This document shows positions 42,657-51,853 of a stretch of 64,000 nt of DNA, in pieces (the stretch's first letter is position 1; every line of letters starts with the position of its first letter). This DNA comes from an uncultured Lachnospiraceae bacterium. GTDB taxonomy: Bacteria > Bacillota > Clostridia > Lachnospirales > Lachnospiraceae. The notes beneath the pieces are model-generated. The model made no database searches, was not told the origin of the DNA, and saw only the letters and a program-made list of their open reading frames with translations. A program made the translations under genes and the position numbers. Location of the stretch: positions 55,656 through 119,655 of the forward strand of contig ONIH01000002.1 of assembly GCA_900317825.1 (NCBI GenBank), read 5' to 3'.

Positions 42657-43449
42657 GAACTATATATTTGATCTGTATGGAACCCTGATAGACATCGAGA
42701 CGAATGAGAACGGCCTTGCTTTATGGAAAAAAATGGCCGGGCTCTACAGCGTCTATGGAGCAGACTACTCCTGGAGAGAACTAAAAAAGAGATACTCCGA
42801 ATATGTTCAGGAAGAAGAGGAAATACTCAGGGAGGAAACCGGATATACATATCCTGAGATAAAGCTTGAAAAAGTATTCGCCAGGCTTTATCTGGAGGCA
42901 CCTGTCAGACACAACGCAGAGAGGAACTTCAGCAGTAGAACAGTTGAAAGCCTTGAAAAAAGTGATTTTATTCATTTTATCGCGAATGCGTTCAGAGTTA
43001 CCTCACGAAAAAAATGCCATGCATATCGGAATACACACAAAGTCCTTGAAACTCTTATGGACAGAGGCTGTGGCATTTATCTGCTTTCAAATGCGCAGCG
43101 AATTTTTACAATGCCGGAGATAGAGCAGACTGGATTAATGAACTTTTTTGATGACATCTTTATCTCATCTGATCTGGGAATTAAGAAGCCGCAACCTGAA
43201 TTCATGAGAAAGCTCTTGAATGATAACGATCTGAAAATACATGACAGCGTAATGGTAGGAAACGATTATGATTCCGATATCGGCATAGCAGCGTCAGTGG
43301 GCATGGACAGCATTTTCTTAAATACATTTGACCTTTCAGAAAAAGAACGTGATAAACGCCTCAATGATATGAGAAAACGAACCGGAGCAGCTGGTTATTC
43401 ACCTGTTCTTACTGTTGCTGATGGTGATATAGGAAAAATCCTTGAGTGA
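42643..43449 (+). CDS. HAD-superfamily hydrolase
   Basis: 268 residues. Motif I is FDLYGTLID, with the nucleophile Asp replaced by the usual D-x-Y-G-T form, which keeps two acidic positions. Motif II is LLSNAQ, the motif III Lys is in GIKKPQPEF, and motif IV is VGNDYDSDI. A helical cap lies between about residues 20 and 120. Such proteins are phosphatases of sugar phosphates or similar small molecules; the substrate is unknown. Its ribosome-binding site is weak, and its reading frame is more A-rich than its neighbours. Confidence 0.85.
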   Translation: MKKYKNYIFDLYGTLIDIETNENGLALWKKMAGLYSVYGADYSWRELKKRYSEYVQEEEEILREETGYTYPEIKLEKVFARLYLEAPVRHNAERNFSSRTVESLEKSDFIHFIANAFRVTSRKKCHAYRNTHKVLETLMDRGCGIYLLSNAQRIFTMPEIEQTGLMNFFDDIFISSDLGIKKPQPEFMRKLLNDNDLKIHDSVMVGNDYDSDIGIAASVGMDSIFLNTFDLSEKERDKRLNDMRKRTGAAGYSPVLTVADGDIGKILE

Positions 43450-43484
43450 CATACAGAGCAGCTCAGGGAATGAAAGTCATATAT

Positions 43485-43513
43485 TTGAAAACTTGTTCGA
43501 TTTATGGTAAACT
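43485..43513 (+). promoter_or_regulatory. proA promoter
   Basis: TTGAAA (43485-43490) and TAAACT (43508-43513) are spaced by 17 bp, with an extended -10 TGG before the -10 box. It lies about 44 bases before the chosen proA start. Confidence 0.5.
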
Positions 43514-43556
43514 AGATGTGTTTGTCACAAACCGGACTTTTTTTGAGGAAAAAGCT

Positions 43557-44798
43557 ATGACGATAGAAGAGATATGCCAGAGGGCATACGAGAATAAATA
43601 CATAACGGCAAAGCTCGGGACTGTAGAAAAGGACAGGCTGATAATACGTGCAGCTCACGATCTGGTGAAAAATACCGACCTGATACTTCAGGCAAACCAG
43701 AAGGATGTGCATAACGGAGAGACGAACGGTCTTTCACTAGGGCTTCTAGATAGGCTAAAGCTTACCGAAGAGAGGATAAAGGGCGTAGCCGCAGGAATGG
43801 AGCAGGTAGCGGCCCTGCACGATCCGGTTGGAGACGTGACACGGATGTGGAAGCGTCCGAACGGGCTTATGATAGGACAGAAAAAGGTCCCTATGGGAGT
43901 CATCGGGGTCATCTACGAGGCGAGACCGAACGTCACAGCCGATGTATTTTCTCTATGCTTTAAGACTGGAAATACAGTGATCCTCAGAGGAGGCTCAGCA
44001 GCTGCGAACACGAATAAGGCCATAGTAGATTCTCTTCATGAGTCGCTTCTGTCGGAGAATCTCTCGGAAGACTGTGTCCTCTATATCGAGGATACTTCCC
44101 ATGAATCGGTCAATGAATTCATGAAGATGGATAAGTATGTGGACCTGCTTATACCGAGAGGAGGAGCAGGACTTATCAGAAGCGTGGTCGAGAATTCAAC
44201 GATCCCTGTCATAGAGACAGGAACCGGGAACTGCCACATCTACGTAGACGAGTACGCGGACATAGACATGGCGCTTCGTATCACTGATAACGCGAAGACC
44301 CAGCGCATAGGGGTCTGCAATGCGGCAGAGTCATTAGTCGTCCATGAAAAAATAGCTCCGGTATTCTTACCGAAGCTCGCAGAACTTTTCAAAGGAAGAG
44401 TCGAGCTCTTTGCTGATGCTTCAGCGATGAAGTATCTCGTGGATTCACACGAAGCCACTGATGAGGACTTCGGCAGGGAATACCTGGATTATAAGATGTC
44501 GGTAAAGACAGTGAAGAGTCTTGATGAGGCGATAAGCCACATAAATCACTATAATACCGGACATTCAGAGGCGATAATTACCGAAAACTATACGAACGCA
44601 CAGAGATTTCTGGATGAGATAGATGCAGCCTGCGTCTATGTCAATGCCTCTACGAGATTTACAGATGGAAATGAATTCGGCTTTGGAGCCGAGATAGGAA
44701 TAAGTACGCAGAAGCTCCACGCAAGAGGCCCGATGGGACTGGAGGCACTGCTATCTACGAAGTATATCATATATGGAAATGGACAGATCAGAGAATAA
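43557..44798 (+). CDS. proA: Glutamate-5-semialdehyde dehydrogenase (gamma-glutamyl phosphate reductase)
   Basis: 413 residues from ATG 43557, which has GAGGA seven bases upstream and matches the family N-terminus; the frame is open further up to 43446 but crosses the likely promoter. The catalytic Cys254 is in RIGVCNAAE. The VIYEARPNVTADV and GGSAAANTN blocks bind cofactor and substrate. It makes the proline precursor semialdehyde. No proB is adjacent. It overlaps miaB by 26 bases. Confidence 0.94.
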   Translation: MTIEEICQRAYENKYITAKLGTVEKDRLIIRAAHDLVKNTDLILQANQKDVHNGETNGLSLGLLDRLKLTEERIKGVAAGMEQVAALHDPVGDVTRMWKRPNGLMIGQKKVPMGVIGVIYEARPNVTADVFSLCFKTGNTVILRGGSAAANTNKAIVDSLHESLLSENLSEDCVLYIEDTSHESVNEFMKMDKYVDLLIPRGGAGLIRSVVENSTIPVIETGTGNCHIYVDEYADIDMALRITDNAKTQRIGVCNAAESLVVHEKIAPVFLPKLAELFKGRVELFADASAMKYLVDSHEATDEDFGREYLDYKMSVKTVKSLDEAISHINHYNTGHSEAIITENYTNAQRFLDEIDAACVYVNASTRFTDGNEFGFGAEIGISTQKLHARGPMGLEALLSTKYIIYGNGQIRE

Positions 44799-46239
44799 AT
44801 ACGAATACAAGGGGAGTCTTTCTGCGGCGGACACTGAAATACCAGTTACAGAGCCGGAGAGACAGTATTTTTTCATGGGGAAGGTAAAAGAGATAACAGA
44901 CGGAAAAGTGCAGGAGCTCGGAAGGCCCCTGACTTTTCATGTAACGACCTTCGGATGTCAGATGAACGCCAGGGATTCCGAGAAGCTCAGAGGCATTCTC
45001 TTAAAGTGTGGCTACACGGAGTCGGATTCAGAGGACGCTGACCTCGTGCTCTATAACACCTGCACTGTCAGGGAGAACGCCGATAATAAAGTCTTCGGAA
45101 GGCTCGGGGTTCTTCACGGCTATAAGAAAAAAAATCCGCACATGATGATCGGACTCTGCGGCTGTATGGCGCAGGAAGACGTAGTTATAGAGAAATTAAA
45201 GAAGAGTTATCCCTTCGTGGATATAGTCTTCGGAACTCATAATGTCTATATGCTCGCTGAGATCCTCTTCGAGAGGTTTACCAGCGAGAAAAAGGTCATA
45301 GATGTAAGACAGAAGGCTGACCGCATAGTCGAAAATCTTCCTCTTGAGAGAAAGTATTCATTCAAGTCGGGCATAAATATCATGTTCGGCTGTAATAACT
45401 TCTGCTCTTACTGTATCGTGCCTTATGTCAGGGGACGTGAGAGAAGCCGTGAGCCGGAGGCTATCATCTCAGAGATAAAGCGCCTTGTGGCTGACGGCGT
45501 AAAGGAAGTCATGCTCTTAGGGCAGAATGTAAACTCCTACGGCAAGAACCTCGAGAACCCTGTCAGCTTCGCAGAGCTTCTCCGCATGGTAAATGATATC
45601 GATGGACTTGATAGGATCCGCTTTATGACATCCCATCCGAAGGACTTATCGGATGACCTGATCGATGCGATGGCAGAGTGTGATAAGGTCTGCAATCATC
45701 TGCATCTGCCGCTTCAGTCCGGAAGTGACAGACTGCTTAAAGACATGAACCGGCACTATACCAAGGAACAGTACCTGAAGCTCGTAGATAAGATCCGTGA
45801 GCGGATACCTGATATCGCCCTTACGACAGACATCATAGTAGGTTATCCGGGCGAGACCGATGAAGACTTTGAGGAAACTATGGATGTCGTAAACCGTGTC
45901 CAGTATGATTCAGCATTTACCTTCATCTACTCGAAGAGAACCGGCACTCCGGCCGCAAAGCGAGATGACCAGATACCTGAGGACGTCATAAAATCTCGCT
46001 TTGACAGGCTCTTATCTACGGTAAGAAGCATCGGAGAGAAAAAGGCTGAAGCTCTTACCGGAGAGACTCTTCCGGTACTTGTCGAAGAGATAAATAAGCA
46101 GGATCCTTCACTCGTGACAGGCCGTCTTACGAACAACAGCGTAGTCCACCTGAAGGGAGACGCTTCACTTATCGGACAGATCATAGATGTTCATCTAGAC
46201 GAGTGCAAGGGCTTTTATTATCTGGGAAGCAGAATATGA
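44773..46239 (+). CDS. miaB: tRNA-2-methylthio-N6-dimethylallyladenosine synthase MiaB
   Basis: 488 residues. The N-terminal UPF0004 domain starts near residue 55 (TFGCQMNARDSEKLRG) and holds the auxiliary 4Fe-4S cluster. The radical SAM motif CNNFCSYC is in the middle and a TRAM domain lies at the C-terminus. It adds a methylthio group to i6A37 of tRNA. A ~50-residue N-terminal extension precedes the family core. The start (44773 or 44779) lies inside proA and has no strong site. RimO, a related enzyme, is encoded at 62 kb. Confidence 0.94.
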   Translation: MEMDRSENKYEYKGSLSAADTEIPVTEPERQYFFMGKVKEITDGKVQELGRPLTFHVTTFGCQMNARDSEKLRGILLKCGYTESDSEDADLVLYNTCTVRENADNKVFGRLGVLHGYKKKNPHMMIGLCGCMAQEDVVIEKLKKSYPFVDIVFGTHNVYMLAEILFERFTSEKKVIDVRQKADRIVENLPLERKYSFKSGINIMFGCNNFCSYCIVPYVRGRERSREPEAIISEIKRLVADGVKEVMLLGQNVNSYGKNLENPVSFAELLRMVNDIDGLDRIRFMTSHPKDLSDDLIDAMAECDKVCNHLHLPLQSGSDRLLKDMNRHYTKEQYLKLVDKIRERIPDIALTTDIIVGYPGETDEDFEETMDVVNRVQYDSAFTFIYSKRTGTPAAKRDDQIPEDVIKSRFDRLLSTVRSIGEKKAEALTGETLPVLVEEINKQDPSLVTGRLTNNSVVHLKGDASLIGQIIDVHLDECKGFYYLGSRI

Positions 46240-46847
46240 TTTCATTTATTGATGGATATATAGACGAAGTGAGCGACGGGATGGTGGTCATAGACCATGA
46301 CGGAATGGGATTTGAGATGGCGATGTCCGGAAATTCCATTTCACATCTGCCGATAGACCACAGTCAGGTTCGCATCTATACGCTTCTGAACTTCAATGAG
46401 AACACCGGATTTGGACTTTACGGTTTCTATGATAAGGAAGAACGGGATTTTTTCAGGCTGCTTACAGGAGTATCCAAGGTAGGACCGAAGGCAGCTATGG
46501 GAGTCCTATCAGTGCTTACTCCGGATGAGCTGAGGCTTTCAGTCATAGCCGGAGACAAGAAGTCCATAGCCCGCGCTCCGGGAGTCGGTACGAAAATGGC
46601 AGAGCGCATCATCCTTGAACTAAAGGATAAGATAGACGTCTCTGACCTCGCATCTGACGAGGGCGCTTCGGATGAAGCAGTAACTCTTACAGCTTCTTCT
46701 GTAAAAAATGACGCTCTTGTCGCTCTTACCGGAATGGGATTTTCCGGTAAGGATGTGCTTGATGCCATGAAAAAAATAGACGGAGCCGAAGATATGACTC
46801 TTGAGACACTTTTAGGTGAGACACTTCGTGTACTGGGTAGCAAGTGA
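46236..46847 (+). CDS. ruvA: Holliday junction DNA helicase subunit RuvA
   Basis: 203 residues from ATG 46236, which overlaps the miaB stop (ATGA) and begins [12 protein letters not shown] like the family; a GTG at 46203 is less likely. The OB fold (1-65) and the HhH motifs ([16 protein letters not shown] and [17 protein letters not shown]) bind the four-way junction. The C-terminal domain (about 150-203) contacts RuvB. Confidence 0.95.
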   Translation: MISFIDGYIDEVSDGMVVIDHDGMGFEMAMSGNSISHLPIDHSQVRIYTLLNFNENTGFGLYGFYDKEERDFFRLLTGVSKVGPKAAMGVLSVLTPDELRLSVIAGDKKSIARAPGVGTKMAERIILELKDKIDVSDLASDEGASDEAVTLTASSVKNDALVALTGMGFSGKDVLDAMKKIDGAEDMTLETLLGETLRVLGSK

Positions 46848-47839
46848 TGGAAAGACGAGTTATCACAACTGAAAAACAGAAAGAGGATGTGGCTCCGGAG
46901 AATTCCCTGCGTCCGAAATACCTATCAGAGTATATCGGCCAGTCGAAGATCAAAAAGAGTCTAAGCATCTATATCCAGGCCGCAAAGGACAGAGGAGAAC
47001 CGTTAGATCACGTTCTTTTCTACGGTCCTCCGGGACTTGGAAAGACTACGCTTTCAGGCATCATCGCAAATGAGATGGGAGTCCGGGTAAAGATCACTTC
47101 AGGACCAGCCATAGCGACTCCCGGAGACATGGCAGCCATCATCATGGGACTTAAAGAGAACGACATCCTCTTTATCGATGAGATCCACAGGCTGAACCGT
47201 CAGGTCGAAGAAGTCTTATATCCTGCGATGGAAGACTTTGCGATAGACATCATGATAGGAAAAGGACCAACGGCGAAGTCTACGCGTATCGCGGTTCCGC
47301 ACTTTACCCTGGTAGGCGCCACTACGAGGGCCGGGCTTCTTTCGGCACCGCTCCGCGACAGGTTCGGCGTTATTTTTCATATGGAGTACTATACTCCGGA
47401 AGAACTAAAGACCATAATCCTGGCATCTGCTAAGAAGCTGGGTGTTGATATAGATGAAAACGGTGCCTACGAGATGGCAAAGCGTTCCCGTGGAACTCCG
47501 AGGCTTGCGAACAGACTCCTGCGCCGTGTCAGGGACATAGCTCAGGTGCGCTTCGACGGACAGATCACTGAGGAGGTTGCAGCGAAGAGCCTTGACCTCT
47601 TAGAAGTTGATTCGATGGGACTTGATAAGACTGACAGGAAAATTCTTACTTCCATCCGTGACGCTTTCGGTGGAGGTCCTGTCGGGCTTGAGACTCTGGC
47701 AGCCTATGTCGGTGAGGACAAGGGCACCATAGAGGATGTGACAGAGCCTTATCTGGTGCAGACCGGCCTTATAGTACGTACCCCTAAGGGCCGCCAGCTG
47801 ACACAAAAAGCCTACGATCATTTAAAAAATAAGTTGTAA
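46847..47839 (+). CDS. ruvB: Holliday junction DNA helicase subunit RuvB
   Basis: 330 residues from ATG 46847 (GTG 46844 is one codon upstream). Walker A GPPGLGKT is at residues 60-67 and Walker B FIDEIH near 109-114. The C-terminal winged helix includes [20 protein letters not shown]. It drives branch migration with RuvA. The zapA promoter -35 box overlaps its stop codon. Confidence 0.96.
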   Translation: MERRVITTEKQKEDVAPENSLRPKYLSEYIGQSKIKKSLSIYIQAAKDRGEPLDHVLFYGPPGLGKTTLSGIIANEMGVRVKITSGPAIATPGDMAAIIMGLKENDILFIDEIHRLNRQVEEVLYPAMEDFAIDIMIGKGPTAKSTRIAVPHFTLVGATTRAGLLSAPLRDRFGVIFHMEYYTPEELKTIILASAKKLGVDIDENGAYEMAKRSRGTPRLANRLLRRVRDIAQVRFDGQITEEVAAKSLDLLEVDSMGLDKTDRKILTSIRDAFGGGPVGLETLAAYVGEDKGTIEDVTEPYLVQTGLIVRTPKGRQLTQKAYDHLKNKL

Positions 47840-47862
47840 TATTTCTGAAATATATTTATAAT
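47834..47862 (+). promoter_or_regulatory. zapA-operon promoter with a palindrome in its spacer
   Basis: TTGTAA (47834-47839) and TATAAT (47857-47862) are spaced by 17 bp. Inside the spacer lies ATATTTC-T-GAAATAT (47839-47853), a perfect 7-bp inverted repeat around one base. That position is typical of a repressor operator. Confidence 0.55.
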
Positions 47863-47896
47863 AGGTGGAGCAGTTTTTGACACAAAGGAGACTTCT

Positions 47897-48355
47897 ATGT
47901 CTGCAAAGAAGAGTACAACAGTCGTTATAGGTGGAAGAGTCCTGACTCTGAGCGGTTATGAGGAGGAGGACTATCTTCAGCGGGTAGCGACCTATATCAA
48001 TGGAAAAATAGATGACTTCACGAAGCTCGACAGCTACAGGAAGATGAATGCGGACATGAAGGCTATCCTTCTCGAGCTGAATATCGCTGACGACTATTTT
48101 TCGATGAAAGAAAAAGTCACAGACTTAGAGAATCAGCTGAAGCAGAAGGATAAGGAGCTCTACAGCTTAAAGCATGACCTGATCACGAACCAGGCGGCAA
48201 AGAATGACATCTCAGAGCGGGAAGAGGCATTGAAAAAAGAAAATCAGGAGCTTCGCACTATGAAAGAAAAGCTCGAGGCTTCGCTTGCAGATGCCCTTTT
48301 GGGACCGGTCGAAGAGGATAAGGACGACGCCGGTAAAAAGGACACAAAGAAATGA
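47897..48355 (+). CDS. zapA: Cell division protein ZapA
   Basis: 152 residues. The N-terminal ZapA domain (about 6-95) shows TTVVIGGRVLTLSGYEEEDYL and is followed by a coiled coil (about 70-130) and a Lys/Asp tail. ZapA crosslinks FtsZ filaments. The start has AAAGGAG upstream. It heads a division and wall cluster. Confidence 0.88.
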   Translation: MSAKKSTTVVIGGRVLTLSGYEEEDYLQRVATYINGKIDDFTKLDSYRKMNADMKAILLELNIADDYFSMKEKVTDLENQLKQKDKELYSLKHDLITNQAAKNDISEREEALKKENQELRTMKEKLEASLADALLGPVEEDKDDAGKKDTKK

Positions 48356-48359
48356 AAGT

Positions 48360-50480
48360 ATGAGTGAAAAGAGACATTTAGAGGTACTTGCTCCGGCCGG
48401 AGATCTAAAGACATTAAAGACAGCTCTTCTGGCAGGGGCAGACGCAGTTTATTTTGGTGGGGAGATGTTCGGGGCGAGAGCATACGCACATAATTTTTCA
48501 TATGAGGATGCCGAGGCTGGCATCAGTTTCGCCCATGCGCGCGGAAAACGCACATATCTGACAGTAAACACCCTGTTAAAAAGCATAGAGATAGAGAAAA
48601 AAGTATATGAATACCTGAAGGCCTACTATGAGGCCGGGATAGACGCTGTTTTAGTTCAGGATATAGGACTTATGCAGCTTATCAGGACTTATTTCCCGGA
48701 GATGCGGCTTCACATCTCGACTCAGGTGGATGTGACTTCTGAGTACGGGGCCCGATTTTTTAAAAAATTCGGAGCAAAGAGGATAGTCCTGGCACGCGAG
48801 CTATCTCTTCCTGAGATAAGAAAAATCCACGCGAGCTGTGACATAGAGCTCGAGTGTTTTGCTCACGGGGCACTGTGCATGTCATACTCCGGACAGTGCC
48901 TTATGAGCTCGATGATAGGTGGGAGAAGCGGAAACCGGGGCAGGTGCGCCCAGCCGTGTAGGAAGTGTTATGATCTGAAGGGAGCAGAGAACAGTCTTAA
49001 CGGCAGATATCCGCTGAGTCTTAAGGATCTCTGTACGATAGATGATGTAAAGGCTTTATACGATGCCGGCTGCTCATCACTTAAGCTCGAGGGGAGGATG
49101 AAGTCTCCTGAATATGTGGCAGAGGTGGCTTCAGCATACAGATGGGCTGCTGACTACGCAGAGTCAGGTCAGATTCCTGACAGATCAGAGCTTAAGAAAA
49201 AGAAGAATATTCTCTTAGATGCCGGAACACGTGCGGGAAGTACAGACAGATACCTCTACGCTCATAATGATACGGATATGGTAAGCATTGCGGACTCATC
49301 TTTTAAAACGAACGGTGCTTCATCAGTTCCTCTTAAAGAAAAAAAGACTATAGCCATAGCCTGCCTTACAGCACGTATTGGAAAGCCGTTTTCTGTTACG
49401 ATAGAAAACGAAGACGGATATGTGGAGGCAAAGGGGCCTGTAGTCGATAAAGCCAGAAAGCCACGTGATATCTCAGATGAGCTCAGGGAGAAGATCAGCC
49501 GGACAGGGGATGAGCGGATCTCTATAGAGCAGGTGATCCTGGACATAGATGATGACGCCTTTATACCGGTGGGAGTCGTAAAGGACCTGCGGAGACAGGC
49601 AGTATCTGAATTCCTGGGAGGGGTGAAAGTAGAACGAAATGAGCCTCTTCCTTTTAAGCCGCTTCCTGAAAAACACAGTGTTAAAGATACTGAAAAAAAT
49701 CTCCTTATCACCTGTATCAGTAAAGAACAGCTTGAAGAAGCCGCTGACTTCAAACCTGACGGTTTTTCTGTTATAATTACTGTAAATTATGAGTTGTACA
49801 GGAGAATGCCTGCGGAGACATTTGCAGGAAAAGGCTTCTATCTCTGTCTTCCTGATATCCTTCGGTTTGACAGAAATTTTTCTACAGTCGATGAAGAGAT
49901 AAAGAAACTCTTCGCAGGTGTTGTGGTTTCATCATTCGATGAGATAGAATACGTGCAGGAGAGGCTTGACGGCATGCCATTTATATGCGACGAGAGGATC
50001 TATTCCTGGTCTGACAGGAGCAGAAACGAGATCCTAAAGACTGGTGCCATTGCTATCTCAGCTCCTTATGAACTGAACGACAAAGAGCTTCGGCATCTGG
50101 ATAACAGCTCCTCATTTATGACAGCCTATGGCAGGACACCTGTCATGTACACGGCGACCTGTCAGCATAAAAACGCAGACGGCTGCGACAGAAAGCAGAC
50201 GACACTTTTCCTTAGGGATGAGAGAAAAGCAGAGTTTCCGATCGTTAATTTCTGCAGTTCGTGTACAAACGTGGTCTACAACAGTCTTCCGACTTCACTT
50301 CTGCCATACATAAAGCAGATAGAGCAGATGGGATTTAAAGGACTGCGGATAGACTTCACGGTTGAAGACAGGAAAGAAGTAAAAGACGTTTTAAGTATTT
50401 TTTCTAAAAATATAGACGGTGCCACTGATGATGTCAGAGCTGATGTTACCAGGGGACACTTTCACAGAGGAGCAGAGTAG
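48360..50480 (+). CDS. Peptidase U32 family protein (RlhA/TrhP-type)
   Basis: 706 residues from ATG 48360, four bases after zapA. The N-terminal part (VLAPAGDLKTLKTALLAGAD) and the U32 signature (ECFAHGALCMSYSGQC, then GGRSGNRGRCAQPCRK) provide conserved cysteines. A long C-terminal region (about 340-706) resembles the DUF3656 part of the larger U32 proteins. E. coli relatives RlhA and TrhP hydroxylate rRNA or tRNA rather than cut protein. The substrate here is not known. Confidence 0.85.
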   Translation: MSEKRHLEVLAPAGDLKTLKTALLAGADAVYFGGEMFGARAYAHNFSYEDAEAGISFAHARGKRTYLTVNTLLKSIEIEKKVYEYLKAYYEAGIDAVLVQDIGLMQLIRTYFPEMRLHISTQVDVTSEYGARFFKKFGAKRIVLARELSLPEIRKIHASCDIELECFAHGALCMSYSGQCLMSSMIGGRSGNRGRCAQPCRKCYDLKGAENSLNGRYPLSLKDLCTIDDVKALYDAGCSSLKLEGRMKSPEYVAEVASAYRWAADYAESGQIPDRSELKKKKNILLDAGTRAGSTDRYLYAHNDTDMVSIADSSFKTNGASSVPLKEKKTIAIACLTARIGKPFSVTIENEDGYVEAKGPVVDKARKPRDISDELREKISRTGDERISIEQVILDIDDDAFIPVGVVKDLRRQAVSEFLGGVKVERNEPLPFKPLPEKHSVKDTEKNLLITCISKEQLEEAADFKPDGFSVIITVNYELYRRMPAETFAGKGFYLCLPDILRFDRNFSTVDEEIKKLFAGVVVSSFDEIEYVQERLDGMPFICDERIYSWSDRSRNEILKTGAIAISAPYELNDKELRHLDNSSSFMTAYGRTPVMYTATCQHKNADGCDRKQTTLFLRDERKAEFPIVNFCSSCTNVVYNSLPTSLLPYIKQIEQMGFKGLRIDFTVEDRKEVKDVLSIFSKNIDGATDDVRADVTRGHFHRGAE

Positions 50481-51853
50481 TGCTGCATTTAGTTACAGAA
50501 ATATCCAGGGTGACTTTTATAGTCATCTTTGCGGTCTTTACCTATGACTGCTTTAACGCCCTAAAAAAGAATACGACAGAAGATAAGGCCAGAGCTCTCT
50601 ACTCGAGGCAGACGGCGATGATCTACCTGTTTTTGGTAAACGGGAACCTGCTTCTTTACTTTAACACCTTAGACCCGAAGATCTTTGTTCTGGCGCTTGC
50701 GGAGATAGTATTTGTGACTATAGCCATGATCATTTACCGGAAGATCTACGAAAGCGCTTCACCTGCTGTCGTAAATAATATGTGCATGCTCTTGTCGATC
50801 GGTTTTATCATGCTTACAAGACTCGACCAGAGCAAGGCGATAAGACAGCTTTTCTTCGCGTGTATAGCGCTGATCCTTACCTGCGTGATACCGCTTTTTC
50901 TGTCGAATGTAAGGCTTATACAGGGGCTTAAGCTGTTTTACATAGTAGCAGGGATCCTGCTTCTGGCGGTAGTAGCTGTGGCAGGAAAGACCACCTACGG
51001 AGCGAAGATAAATATCCGGATTGGAAGTGTTGCTATCCAGCCTTCAGAGTTTGTAAAGATCCTGATGGTGCTTTTCATAGCCTGCATGCTGGTAAAGGAC
51101 GTCTCAAGAAAACAGGTCTTTAAGACTGTAGTCCTCTGCGGACTTATGATACTGATACTGGCTTACTCGAGAGACCTGGGAAACGCGATGATTTTTTACC
51201 TGACGCTACTACTGATGGTTTATGCAGCTACTCAGAAGCCCGGTTACCTGGTTGGCGGGGCAGGGCTTTTTGTACTTGCGGCATTCGTCGGATACTTCGC
51301 ATTTTCTCATGTAAGAACAAGAGTCATAGCTTGGAAAGACCCGCTTTCAGTAGTGGATTCGGCCGGTTACCAGATAAGCCAGTCACTTTTTGCGATAGGA
51401 AGCGGAGGATGGTTCGGAACAGGGCTCTATCAGGGAATGCCTAAACGTATTCCTGTAGTCGGGACCGACTTTATTTTTTCAGCCATATCAGAAGAGCTCG
51501 GAGGACTTTTTGCCCTATGCCTGATCTTTATCTGCATAGCGAATTTCCTGATGTTCTTTAATATAGCGCTGAAGATAAATAACCGTTTTTATAAGCTGAT
51601 GGCATTGGGGCTCGGTGTCCTCTATGCGTCACAGGTGTTTACGACACTTGGCGGAGTCACGAAGTTTATCCCTTCGACAGGAGTCACCCTTCCGCTCATA
51701 AGCTACGGAGGAAGCTCGCTGATGGCTACGATGCTTATGTTTGCTATGGTAGAGGGACTTTACCAGTACAGAGGAGACAAGGAAGAAGCAGATGAGACAG
51801 CAGAATTCGAGGAGAAGCAGAGATATAAACGGAGAAGAAGACAGAGACGCTAG
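50480..51853 (+). CDS. FtsW/RodA/SpoVE-family peptidoglycan glycosyltransferase
   Basis: 457 residues with about ten membrane segments. Family blocks are GSVAIQPSEFVKI, the YSRDLGNAMIFYLTLL block, TDFIFSAISEELG and PLISYGGSSLM. These SEDS proteins polymerise lipid II. The start is GTG 50480, sharing its first base with the end of the U32 stop and preceded by AGAGGAG. The next gene, a transpeptidase, overlaps it, as expected for a SEDS/PBP pair. Whether it acts in division, elongation or sporulation is open. Confidence 0.9.
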   Translation: MLHLVTEISRVTFIVIFAVFTYDCFNALKKNTTEDKARALYSRQTAMIYLFLVNGNLLLYFNTLDPKIFVLALAEIVFVTIAMIIYRKIYESASPAVVNNMCMLLSIGFIMLTRLDQSKAIRQLFFACIALILTCVIPLFLSNVRLIQGLKLFYIVAGILLLAVVAVAGKTTYGAKINIRIGSVAIQPSEFVKILMVLFIACMLVKDVSRKQVFKTVVLCGLMILILAYSRDLGNAMIFYLTLLLMVYAATQKPGYLVGGAGLFVLAAFVGYFAFSHVRTRVIAWKDPLSVVDSAGYQISQSLFAIGSGGWFGTGLYQGMPKRIPVVGTDFIFSAISEELGGLFALCLIFICIANFLMFFNIALKINNRFYKLMALGLGVLYASQVFTTLGGVTKFIPSTGVTLPLISYGGSSLMATMLMFAMVEGLYQYRGDKEEADETAEFEEKQRYKRRRRQRR

